Shown here: in pieces, positions 37,135 to 45,526 of the stretch
Numbering within the stretch: position 1 is the stretch's first letter
Layout: the number at the start of each line of letters is the position of its first letter
Origin: Fidelibacterota bacterium
GTDB taxonomy: Bacteria; Fidelibacterota; UBA2242; JAFGTP01
NCBI GenBank assembly: GCA_016934035.1
Contig: JAFGTP010000066.1
Location: 1-64,000 of the forward strand
DNA length: 64,000 nt
Reading direction: 5' to 3'
The notes under the pieces: generated by a model
Seen by the model: only the letters and a program-made list of their open reading frames with translations
What the model was told of the DNA's origin: nothing
Databases searched by the model: none
Position numbers and translations under genes: made by a program

Positions 37135-38640
37135 ATGAAAAAACCTGAAAACAGCATTTTTGTTATCTTTGGCGGTACTGGAGACCTCGCAAAAAGAAAA
37201 ATTATTCCGGCACTCTATCAAAATTACATACAAGGTCTTTTACCTGAAAAATTTGTAATAGTCGGTCTTGGGCGGACGGAATACAACAATGACTCTTATC
37301 GGGATATATTCCGAGAATGGATTCAGGATCAATCGCAAATGGAGGAATTTTTAAAATTGGTCTCTTTCCAAAAACTTCAGGTGGATACCGGTGACGATTT
37401 TTTTGCTTTAAAAGAGTATCTGGATCATCTGCATCTGGAATCGGAATCCCCGAAAAATTACCTTTTTTATCTGGCTGTCGGGCCGGACCTGTTTGGGCCG
37501 ATTGTTAACAATTTGGGTAGGGCTGGTCTCTGTGGGAAGAGCAAAAGCACTGGCTGGCGACGACTGATTGTCGAAAAACCTTTTGGTAAAGATTGGGTAT
37601 CGGCCCGGCAGTTGAACCATACTTTACTCCAATATTTTGATGAGGAAGATATTTATCGCATCGATCACTATCTGGGAAAAGAAACCGTTCAGAACATTTT
37701 AGCCTTCCGTTTCGCTAATGGCATATTTGAGCCTCTCTGGAATCGAAATTATATTGACCATATCGAAATCACAGGAGCGGAAAGTGACGGAGTTGGTAAA
37801 CGGGGTGGATATTATGACCAGTCAGGCCACATGCGGGACATGGTTCAGAACCATTTGCTACAGATTTTGGCCACCATCGCCATGGAGCCGCCAAACAATT
37901 TTGAATCCAAAGCCGTTCGTGATGAAAAAGTCAAAATATTTGAAGCTCTCGCCTCCATTGATATCAATAATATCGAGAACAATGTGATTCGCGGACAATA
38001 TTCGTTATTGACAATGGATGGTAACAAAATTAAGGGATATTTACAAGAAGATAAGGTCCCGTCAGGTTCAAAAACGGAAACCTTTGTAGCAATGAAAATT
38101 TTCATCGACAACTGGCGCTGGAGTGGCGTTCCCTTTTACATTCGTACCGGAAAAAGATTGCCTTCCCGCGTCAATGAAGTGGTGATTCACTTTAAAAAGA
38201 CACCGCATCATTTGTTTACCTCCTCAAAAAACATCAGTCACAATAAGCTGATCTTACGGATACAGCCTGACGAAGGCATCGTTATGAATTTCGGCATGAA
38301 AAAACCCGGCGAAGGTTTTCAAATCAAAAACGTCAGTATGGACTTTCATTATTCGGATTTGACCAGTAAGTCCCTTCCCGATGCCTATGAAAGACTTTTA
38401 TTGGATGTCTTAAATGGTGATCCCACTCTTTATGCACGAAATGATGCTGTTGAAGCCTGCTGGCGTTACATTGATCCCATTTTAAAAGAATGGCAAACGA
38501 ATGACGCCATCGGTCTATATTCTTATCCAGCGGGAAGTTGGGGGCCGGTGGAAGCCAGTCGTCTCTTTGAAAATAAAGACCAGTCCTGGCACAACCCTTG
38601 TCCAAGTTTGACTGCAAAAGGGGAAAATTGCAATGTCTGA
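37135..38640 (+). CDS. zwf: Glucose-6-phosphate 1-dehydrogenase
   Basis: This 501-residue enzyme oxidises glucose-6-phosphate with NAD(P) in the oxidative pentose phosphate or Entner-Doudoroff route. The dinucleotide motif FGGTGDLAKRKIIPALYQ is at residue 13, the active-site block is RIDHYLGKETVQNILAFRFAN near 180, and EKPFGKD precedes it. The length and motifs are complete. It overlaps the pgl start by eight bases, so the two act as one unit giving 6-phosphogluconate. No gnd or edd follows here. Confidence 0.97.
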   Translation: MKKPENSIFVIFGGTGDLAKRKIIPALYQNYIQGLLPEKFVIVGLGRTEYNNDSYRDIFREWIQDQSQMEEFLKLVSFQKLQVDTGDDFFALKEYLDHLHLESESPKNYLFYLAVGPDLFGPIVNNLGRAGLCGKSKSTGWRRLIVEKPFGKDWVSARQLNHTLLQYFDEEDIYRIDHYLGKETVQNILAFRFANGIFEPLWNRNYIDHIEITGAESDGVGKRGGYYDQSGHMRDMVQNHLLQILATIAMEPPNNFESKAVRDEKVKIFEALASIDINNIENNVIRGQYSLLTMDGNKIKGYLQEDKVPSGSKTETFVAMKIFIDNWRWSGVPFYIRTGKRLPSRVNEVVIHFKKTPHHLFTSSKNISHNKLILRIQPDEGIVMNFGMKKPGEGFQIKNVSMDFHYSDLTSKSLPDAYERLLLDVLNGDPTLYARNDAVEACWRYIDPILKEWQTNDAIGLYSYPAGSWGPVEASRLFENKDQSWHNPCPSLTAKGENCNV

Positions 38641-39334
38641 GAAGGTAAAAGTGTTCAAAAATCCTCTGGAATTAGCAGAAAAATTAACCTTTGATTTTAT
38701 TAATTTTATAAAGGACAGAAAAGATGTCAATATCGCTTTGGCCGGTGGCAGTACTCCCAAAATTTTTTATGAAACCCTGGCAAAACATTCATCAGCAGTG
38801 AATTGGAAAAGAATCCATATTTACTGGGGCGATGAGCGCTGTGTCCCTCCCGATCATCAGGATTCCAATTTTCGAATGACAAAAGAGGCCCTGTTTACCC
38901 ATATTAACTTTCCGCCGGAAAATATTCATCGGATTTATGGTGAAAATGATCCCGTTCGGGAAGCATTGCGATATGAGAAAGAGATTACATCCAAAATTCC
39001 TTCTTTGAAATTGGACTGGGTATTGCTTGGCCTTGGACCAGATGGTCATACTGCCTCCCTTTTTCCTAATACGGAAAATTTGAAAAATGAGAATGACCTG
39101 TGTGTAGTGGAAAAACATCCGGAGTCAGGACAATTACGGATTTCATTATCTTTGCAACTTCTTATGAGTGCAAAGAGAATAACCTTCCTGGTCACCGGAG
39201 CAAGCAAATCTGAAATTATAAAAAAATTATTATTTGAAAAAATTGTCAGCGAAGATTTTCCGGCATCCTTGCTTTATCATCAGCGCAAAGATTGTGAATG
39301 GTGGCTGGATAAAGAAGCCTATCCTAGTGTGTAA
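38633..39334 (+). CDS. pgl: 6-phosphogluconolactonase
   Basis: This 233-residue, DevB-type lactonase hydrolyses 6-phosphogluconolactone. Family blocks are ALAGGSTPKIFYETLA near residue 33, WGDERCVPPDHQDSNFRM near 62, and GLGPDGHTASLFP near 135. The ATG overlaps the end of zwf. Its 3' end overlaps the convergent glycerate kinase gene by 11 bases. Confidence 0.96.
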   Translation: MSEKVKVFKNPLELAEKLTFDFINFIKDRKDVNIALAGGSTPKIFYETLAKHSSAVNWKRIHIYWGDERCVPPDHQDSNFRMTKEALFTHINFPPENIHRIYGENDPVREALRYEKEITSKIPSLKLDWVLLGLGPDGHTASLFPNTENLKNENDLCVVEKHPESGQLRISLSLQLLMSAKRITFLVTGASKSEIIKKLLFEKIVSEDFPASLLYHQRKDCEWWLDKEAYPSV

Positions 39335-40424
39335 AATCCTTAAACAGCTGATTAACTGCCCGTTTTAGATACTTTACGGGATATTTTAGGGTTTCTTCTG
39401 AAGTGGCAAAATCTACCAGTTGAACCGATTTATTAAAAATTTCATTTCCAGGCCCTTCCATCCTTCCAAATATTCCATAGACAGGAACGTTATTCTTTTC
39501 AGCACGGTTTAGTATTTCAGATACAATTTTACCCTGGGAAGTCTGCGAATCGTATTGTCCTTCACCGGTTATAATGATATCTGCATTTTTTATTTTCTCA
39601 TCAAAGTTTATGGTATCCATCACCAGGTTGCTTCCGGATACAAGTTGAGCATCAAGAAATGCCATCAGGCCGCCCCCCAATCCGCCGGCTGCCCCCGTCC
39701 CCGGAATGTTTTCTATTTTTCGGCAAAGGTCATGATGAAACAATTGATTCAGGTGACGTAAATTGTTCTCAAGTATTGGCAAATCATCTTCTTCTGCGCC
39801 TTTTTGTTTTGCATAGGTATAGACAGTACCTTTTTCTCCCAGCAAAGGATTCCAGACATCGCAGGCGACTTTCAGGTTAACCAGCGGAAGGATTGGCGCT
39901 TTTATGGAGGCCACTTTTCCCAGAAGTTTACCAGTCATTTTTGCTGTAATGGTTTTACCGTATCTGTCGATGAATTGAAACCCCAGCGCCTGGGCCATGC
40001 CCGCACCGCCATCATTGGTTGCAGATCCACCGATACCCATTACAAATTTATTAATGCCACGATTGATTGCGTCCAGGACCATTTCACCTAAACCGTAGGT
40101 TGTCGTATTTAGTGGGTTTTTCTCATGATCTTCCAGCAGTTGCAATCCCGCTGCCCGGGCCATTTCCAGGTAAGCGGTATTTTCATGAATACCATATTCG
40201 CTTTTGATGATTTTGCCTCTTGGATCGGATAGGTTCAGAGTCACAATATCCAGTTTTAACGCCGCCGATAATGCTTCCAGAAAACCTTCTCCGCCATCAG
40301 ACACAGGAATTGTCAATATTTCGGCCTCAGGAATAACTTTCAGCAAAGAAGATTTCAGAACCTGACATATCTTCAAGGATGAAATACTGGCTTTGAAGGA
40401 ATCCGGAGCAATAATTATTTTCAT
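39324..40424 (-). CDS. Glycerate kinase (GlxK/GarK family)
   Basis: This 366-residue protein matches bacterial glycerate 2-kinase: MKIIIAPDSFKASISS at the start, VSDGGEGFLEAL near residue 42, GGSATNDGGAGMAQALGF near 130, and GTGAAGGLGGGLMAF near 243. It phosphorylates D-glycerate for entry into glycolysis. It is translationally coupled (ATGA, four bases) to the upstream cyclic-nucleotide-binding gene and converges with pgl, overlapping it by 11 bases. Confidence 0.95.
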   Translation of the reverse strand: MKIIIAPDSFKASISSLKICQVLKSSLLKVIPEAEILTIPVSDGGEGFLEALSAALKLDIVTLNLSDPRGKIIKSEYGIHENTAYLEMARAAGLQLLEDHEKNPLNTTTYGLGEMVLDAINRGINKFVMGIGGSATNDGGAGMAQALGFQFIDRYGKTITAKMTGKLLGKVASIKAPILPLVNLKVACDVWNPLLGEKGTVYTYAKQKGAEEDDLPILENNLRHLNQLFHHDLCRKIENIPGTGAAGGLGGGLMAFLDAQLVSGSNLVMDTINFDEKIKNADIIITGEGQYDSQTSQGKIVSEILNRAEKNNVPVYGIFGRMEGPGNEIFNKSVQLVDFATSEETLKYPVKYLKRAVNQLFKDFTH

Positions 40425-40873
40425 TTGACAGAATCCAGTTTTTCATTCATTTCTTTGAGGTTGCGAATTAGTTTTTCAATGATTTTATCTTTGATTTTTT
40501 CCCGGATTGTGATGTGAAGGTTTTCCATCAAAGTATCATCAATCCTTAAAATAATGCACGCATCATTGGCCAGGGCATTGGCAGTTCTGGGTTCTTGGGT
40601 TATGAAGGACATTTCACCGAAAAACATTCCTGCCTCCATCTTTGTAATGATTTTGTAATCAGTCACAATAAGCACCGATCCCGATAGAAGGATAAAAAAA
40701 TCCCGGCTTTCTTCACCTTTTCTCAATATGAAATCTCCTTTTTCATAGACCAGAACCTGTGAATTATTGACCAGCACTCGTTGCAGTTCGATTTTAGAAA
40801 AATTTTCAAAAAAATCCAGTCGGGTCATGATATCAATGATTTTTTCTCGATTAAGATTTATTGTTCTCGGCAT
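40421..40873 (-). CDS. Stand-alone cyclic-nucleotide-binding domain protein
   Basis: The 150 residues form one cNMP-binding beta-barrel: LVYEKGDFILRKGEESRDFFIL and the phosphate-binding cassette FFGEMSFITQEPRTANALA, where the Arg is in place. A charged helix follows (~120-150). There is no DNA-binding helix-turn-helix, unlike CRP, so it is probably a sensor or protein partner rather than a transcription factor. Co-translation with glycerate kinase suggests, without proof, a link to carbon metabolism. Confidence 0.88.
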   Translation of the reverse strand: MPRTINLNREKIIDIMTRLDFFENFSKIELQRVLVNNSQVLVYEKGDFILRKGEESRDFFILLSGSVLIVTDYKIITKMEAGMFFGEMSFITQEPRTANALANDACIILRIDDTLMENLHITIREKIKDKIIEKLIRNLKEMNEKLDSVK

Positions 40874-41028
40874 CTGTAGCCCTCATATAAGTAATAACTA
40901 ATTTTCACATATTTTTTTTATTTTTCAATATTTTCGAAAATGTAAATTTATTTATCTTTTCCATTGCTTGTTAGTGCTGAGATTAATATTTTTGCTCTAT
41001 CGAGGTAAAAACGAAGAGGGAAAAATCA

Positions 41029-42720
41029 ATGGATTACGTAAATAATTTTTTAACAAGTTTTGCTGATTTAATCTGGGCGACTCCCAGTTTCTTTCCATTT
41101 ATGATTGTTGTTCTATTGCTGGCCGGTTTCATCATGACACTAAAAACAAGATTCATCCAGATTCGACAGTTTGTTCATGGCTGGAAAGTCTTATTTGGCC
41201 TTTATAATGATCCCAATGATAAAGGCGAGATATCCTCTTTTCAGGCTATTTCTGCAGCCCTTTCCGCAACTGTCGGAATCGGAAATATCGCTGGCGTTGC
41301 CACCGCCATCCATTACGGAGGGCCCGGCGCTCTGTTCTGGATGTGGGTCACTGCAATTTTGGGCATGTCTCTGAAATTCGCAGAAATTGCCTTGTCGATT
41401 AAATACCGGACAATCAATAAAGATGGTGAGGTAGCGGGCGGCCCAATGTATTACATAGAAAAAGGGCTGGGACCAAAATGGAAATGGATGGCAATAATTT
41501 TCGGAATTGCAACGATGATTTCCGCACTGGCTACTGGTAACAGTATTCAATCTTTTACAGTGGCCGACCAATTCCGCTCAGCCTTCAATATGCCAACATG
41601 GCTGACCGGTGTGATCACCGCAGGCATCGTCGGAGTCGTTGTAATTGGCGGCATCAAAAGAATTGGCAAAGTCGCGTCCATTCTCGCCCCCGGCATGTGT
41701 CTCTTGTATATTTTAGGGGGACTGCTGGTGCTGATTTTTAATCTTGGTAAAATTCCTGAAACCTTTTCCCTGATTTTCACTTCTGCTTTTACGAAAACCG
41801 CAGGTCTTGGCGGATTTGCAGGGAGCGGCTTTTTATTCATGATGATGTGGGGAATCAAACGTGGTCTTTTCTCCAACGAAGCAGGACAGGGATCGGCCCC
41901 AATTGTTTATGCAGCCGTGAAGTCCAATGAACCGGTCCGTGACGGTATTTTATCCATGCTCGGGCCCTTTATCGATACCCTGATGGTTTGTTCCATAACC
42001 GGCCTTGTCATTGTCATAACTGGCGTTTGGCAGGAAAAGGATTTTGTCGAGCTTCCTATCAATCTGCAATCGGATATCATTGTTGTCAGCGATAATAGTA
42101 CCATTGAACAAAATTCAGAAATCAAAGGCCCGTTGATTAAGTCCAATTCGGTGCAAATATCCGATGGTATCGCCCAGAACATTAAATTTGTCAGAAACCA
42201 TTCTTTCATTGATGATCCCCTGATTACTCTCAATGGTAATCCGTATACAGGAGAACTGAAAATTGACGAGTACGGTAAAATCCTATCCCATACCAATAAT
42301 TTAAACCTGGAAGGGATGATGATGAAAAACGGTTCGCCCCTGACCACCTGGGCTTTTAAACGCGGACTTGCACCCATTGCCGGGAGGCACGGCGGTTTTC
42401 TCATTACAATTTCAGTTTTCTTTTTCGCCATTTCTACGACAATTTCCTGGTCCTATTACGGCAATCGCGGGGCTTATTATTTGATGGGCAAGAAAGCCGC
42501 AGAGTATTATAAATGGATTTTTGTGGCTATGGTTTTTATCGGCTCTGTGGTTTCTCTGGAAACAGTGTGGGCTTTTGGTGATGTGGCCATAGGATTTATG
42601 GCGATTCCCAATCTGGTGGCTTTAGTGCTGCTGTCCAATGTTGTCAGAAAAGATGTAAAAGAATATGAATCCAGGAAACATCTGACTTACAAACAAAAAC
42701 TTGAAAGACAAGGAAAATAG
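41029..42720 (+). CDS. Sodium:alanine/glycine symporter (AGCS family) with central insertion
   Basis: The 563-residue inner-membrane transporter has about ten helices and AGCS signatures: FQAISAALSATVGIGNIAGVATA near residue 65, GPGALFWMW, GGPMYYIEKGLG, and FSNEAGQGSAPI near 285. It imports Ala or Gly with Na+. A hydrophilic stretch of about 90 residues (~345-435) interrupts the usual spacing between helices near VITGVWQEKD and GLAPIAGRHGGFLIT. This makes the protein longer than typical members; the insert probably forms a periplasmic loop domain. Confidence 0.93.
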   Translation: MDYVNNFLTSFADLIWATPSFFPFMIVVLLLAGFIMTLKTRFIQIRQFVHGWKVLFGLYNDPNDKGEISSFQAISAALSATVGIGNIAGVATAIHYGGPGALFWMWVTAILGMSLKFAEIALSIKYRTINKDGEVAGGPMYYIEKGLGPKWKWMAIIFGIATMISALATGNSIQSFTVADQFRSAFNMPTWLTGVITAGIVGVVVIGGIKRIGKVASILAPGMCLLYILGGLLVLIFNLGKIPETFSLIFTSAFTKTAGLGGFAGSGFLFMMMWGIKRGLFSNEAGQGSAPIVYAAVKSNEPVRDGILSMLGPFIDTLMVCSITGLVIVITGVWQEKDFVELPINLQSDIIVVSDNSTIEQNSEIKGPLIKSNSVQISDGIAQNIKFVRNHSFIDDPLITLNGNPYTGELKIDEYGKILSHTNNLNLEGMMMKNGSPLTTWAFKRGLAPIAGRHGGFLITISVFFFAISTTISWSYYGNRGAYYLMGKKAAEYYKWIFVAMVFIGSVVSLETVWAFGDVAIGFMAIPNLVALVLLSNVVRKDVKEYESRKHLTYKQKLERQGK

Positions 42721-42730
42721 AAGAGGATAA

Positions 42731-42799
42731 ACTGCAAAGACGAAAGGAACTCTCCGGTAAAAAATATAATAATCTTAGATAACTTTGCATCTTTGCAGT
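42731..42799. repeat. 10-bp perfect inverted repeat before the IMPase gene
   Basis: ACTGCAAAGA (42731-42740) and TCTTTGCAGT (42790-42799) form a perfect inverted repeat with a 49-nt spacer that includes a second near copy (CTTTGCAT). It fills the gap between the symporter and the phosphatase gene. It could be an operator or mRNA structure, or an eroded intergenic repeat. Confidence 0.5.
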
Positions 42800-42806
42800 A
42801 AAAAAA

Positions 42807-43577
42807 ATGATCACAGAACAAATGAGAAATACTATCCAGGAGGCTGCACACGAAGCAGCTGTTTTTATTCTGGAAAACGCCAGAGACTTTGGTGATGCGC
42901 AATTCAAAGGCCGTGTCGATATGGTGACCAAAATTGACCTAGGCGCTGAAAAGATCATCCTGGATAAAATTCGAAGCGCATTCCCAGACCATTCCATCAT
43001 AACCGAGGAATCCGATGACAAGGAAACCACTTCTGATTATCGCTGGATTATAGATCCATTGGACGGCACAACCAACTTTGTCCACGCCTTCCCTTTTGTA
43101 TCTGTATCGATTGCTCTGGAATATCAGAGGGAAGTTGTTATGGGCATCGTAAACAATCCTTTTATGAAAGAGTACTTCTTCGCTGAAACAGGCAACGGTG
43201 CGTTTCTTAATGATCAGCCAATCCATGTATCTGAAAACGAAACGTTAAACCGTTCTCTGCTGGCCACGGGTTTTCCCTATGTTGTGTCGGAAAAATTTGA
43301 AAGAAACATGGCCCTCTTCAGCAAAATCTATCGGCAGACGCAAGGTGTTCGTCGTGCAGGATCGGCTGCTGTTGATCTTTGCTATGTGGCCTGTGGTCGA
43401 TTGGATGGATTTTGGGAATTTGAACTGAATCCCTGGGATGTGGCTGCCGGATCATTGATTGTCAAGGAAGCCGGCGGAAAACTATCAGACTTTTCAGGGA
43501 ACCGTTTGAATATCTTTAAAAGAGAAATACTGGCAACCAATGGGTTGATTCATGCGGAATTATTAAAAAATTTTTAA
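42807..43577 (+). CDS. Inositol monophosphatase family phosphatase (SuhB/CysQ-like)
   Basis: The 256-residue Mg2+ phosphatase has all family motifs: the metal-binding EE near residue 71 (ITEESDD), DPLDGTTNFVHAFPF near 86, and WDVAAGSLIVKEAGG near 210. Possible substrates are inositol-1-phosphate, fructose-1,6-bisphosphate or PAP; sequence alone does not decide. The ATG at 42807 has no strong Shine-Dalgarno, and an ATG 15 nt later is possible. A palindrome follows the gene. Confidence 0.93.
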   Translation: MITEQMRNTIQEAAHEAAVFILENARDFGDAQFKGRVDMVTKIDLGAEKIILDKIRSAFPDHSIITEESDDKETTSDYRWIIDPLDGTTNFVHAFPFVSVSIALEYQREVVMGIVNNPFMKEYFFAETGNGAFLNDQPIHVSENETLNRSLLATGFPYVVSEKFERNMALFSKIYRQTQGVRRAGSAAVDLCYVACGRLDGFWEFELNPWDVAAGSLIVKEAGGKLSDFSGNRLNIFKREILATNGLIHAELLKNF

Positions 43578-43587
43578 TGTGATAAAA

Positions 43588-43620
43588 AAACCTCCGGGGT
43601 CTCAGAGAGATCGGAGGTTT
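43588..43620. terminator. Bidirectional palindrome between convergent genes
   Basis: AAACCTCCG (43588-43596) pairs with CGGAGGTTT (43612-43620), with partial pairing of GGTCTC / GAGAGATC inside. Being between convergent IMPase and PepF genes, it likely ends transcripts from both sides; it belongs to the ACCTCCG palindrome family of this window. Confidence 0.65.
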
Positions 43621-43660
43621 AAATTGATTTACGAAAAGTGACCTTGCAGGTCAAAATTGT

Positions 43661-45514
43661 CTATTTCAATAACTTTTCAATCTCATCCATGGCCCAGTTC
43701 ATTTCCTTCATAGTCAACTCAAAAGGTTCAGAAGTGGTCATGTCAACACCGGCATTTTTCAGTATATTGATTGGATAATCAGATCCTCCGGCGGAAATAA
43801 ATTTGATGTATTTTTTCAGGGGTTCTTTGTCACCGGACATGACTTTTTTTGCCAGGGCCACTGAAGCAGTGTAAGATGTTGAGTATTGATATACATAAAA
43901 ATTGTAGTAGAAATGAGGAATGAAAGCCCATTCAACCTGGATATATTCCGGCACTTCACATACTTTTTCATTATGTCCATAATATCGATCCACAATTTCC
44001 TTGTAGAGATGGTTTAATGATTCACCGGTTAGTTGTTCGCCTCTTTCCACCATTTCATGGATGCGAAGTTCAAACTCTGCGAACTGTGTCTGGCGAAAAA
44101 CAGTGCCTTTGATACCATCAAGATAGCTCATCAGCAATGATAACTTTTCATCTTTCTTTTTCAGGGATTGATAGTAATCATGGAACAGTAGGATTTCATT
44201 AAAGGTTGATGCAACTTCAGCAACGAAAATTGAGTAATCGGCCTTTTCAAAGGGCTGAGCACTATTGGAATAATAGCTATGCATGGTGTGTCCAAGTTCG
44301 TGGATCAGAGTACTGACATCTTCATAATTTCCATTATAATTTAATAAAATGTATGGATGAACATCATAAACAGAACCGTTGGAGTAGGCGCCGGAACGTT
44401 TGCCTTTTACCGGATAGACATCAATCCAGCGGTTGTCAAAAGCTTTTTTAATCACTTTTTTATAATCTTTTCCCAAAGGTTCCACGGCGCTTAAAACCAT
44501 GGACTCGGCCTGTTCATAGGAAAATTCCAGGTCTAAATCTTTTACAACCGATGCATATAAATCGTAATAGGCCAGCTGATCAACACCCATCATTTTGGCT
44601 TTCAATTTCAAATAGCGATGAAAAGTGCCAAGATTTTGATTCACATTTTCAATGAGTTTGTGATATACTTCGGTGGGAATATTATTTGGGTCCAGGGATG
44701 CTTCAAGGCAGCTGTTGTATTTTCGTACGTTTGCGTAAAAGAGGTCCTTTTTTACGTTGAATGCCAATTGCGTTCCGAAAGTCCGGTTAAATTTATTCAA
44801 TTCAGTGAAGAAGGATTCAAAGACAACTTTTCTGTCATCACGATTGGGAATGGCGCGGTATTTTGAGTAACCGGAAGCATCCAGAAAGGCTTCTTTTCCA
44901 TCGGATAGTTTAATTGTTGAATAGGGAAAATCCGCATTGCTGAAAATTCCATAAATCGACTGAGCAGCACCGGACATCAGGCCTGCTTCAGCAATAATTT
45001 TTTCTTCACCGGCAGTCCCCATGTGGTCTTTGGACCGAATCAGGTCCCGCAAATAAAAATCAAAAGGTGCCAGTTCGGGTTCTTCTTTTATAAATTTTTC
45101 GATCTGGTCTTTGCTCATTTCCAAAATTTCCGGCTCAATAAAAGCGGCTTTGGATCCAAACTGAGTGCCGATCTGAGCAATTTCCTGTTTCATAGCCTGG
45201 TATTTGGATACCCGTGTATCCTGGTCGGATTTCATGCTGGTGTAGGAATAAAGGCGTCCAAAAGTTTTGTTGATTTCACTGTTGAGTTTCAGGCAGGCCA
45301 GCAAAATGTCTGATGAACCGGCCAGTTTTCCTTTATACTTTTCCACGTCATTCAGTTGCTTGACCAATTCTGATTTCGCCTGTTCCCATATTTCATCACT
45401 TGCGTAAACAGGAGCCAGGTCCCACTGATGTTTATCTTCAATTTTTGCATCTTGTGCAGATACACTGTTAAATGCTATGGCAGCACACATAATCATTCCT
45501 ATTAATTTTTTCAA
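43661..45514 (-). CDS. pepF: Exported oligoendopeptidase F (M3 family)
   Basis: This 617-residue metallopeptidase has the M3B zinc motif HELGHTMHSYYS near residue 415 and the third ligand in VAEVASTFNE. It cleaves short peptides. An N-terminal Sec signal (~1-20, cut after SVSA) makes it periplasmic, unlike the usual cytoplasmic PepF. The start is TTG at 45514 with AAGGAG at good spacing. The gene is 12 nt downstream of glnA on the same strand, so it is probably co-transcribed with it. Confidence 0.93.
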   Translation of the reverse strand: MKKLIGMIMCAAIAFNSVSAQDAKIEDKHQWDLAPVYASDEIWEQAKSELVKQLNDVEKYKGKLAGSSDILLACLKLNSEINKTFGRLYSYTSMKSDQDTRVSKYQAMKQEIAQIGTQFGSKAAFIEPEILEMSKDQIEKFIKEEPELAPFDFYLRDLIRSKDHMGTAGEEKIIAEAGLMSGAAQSIYGIFSNADFPYSTIKLSDGKEAFLDASGYSKYRAIPNRDDRKVVFESFFTELNKFNRTFGTQLAFNVKKDLFYANVRKYNSCLEASLDPNNIPTEVYHKLIENVNQNLGTFHRYLKLKAKMMGVDQLAYYDLYASVVKDLDLEFSYEQAESMVLSAVEPLGKDYKKVIKKAFDNRWIDVYPVKGKRSGAYSNGSVYDVHPYILLNYNGNYEDVSTLIHELGHTMHSYYSNSAQPFEKADYSIFVAEVASTFNEILLFHDYYQSLKKKDEKLSLLMSYLDGIKGTVFRQTQFAEFELRIHEMVERGEQLTGESLNHLYKEIVDRYYGHNEKVCEVPEYIQVEWAFIPHFYYNFYVYQYSTSYTASVALAKKVMSGDKEPLKKYIKFISAGGSDYPINILKNAGVDMTTSEPFELTMKEMNWAMDEIEKLLK

Positions 45515-45526
45515 TTGATACTCCTT

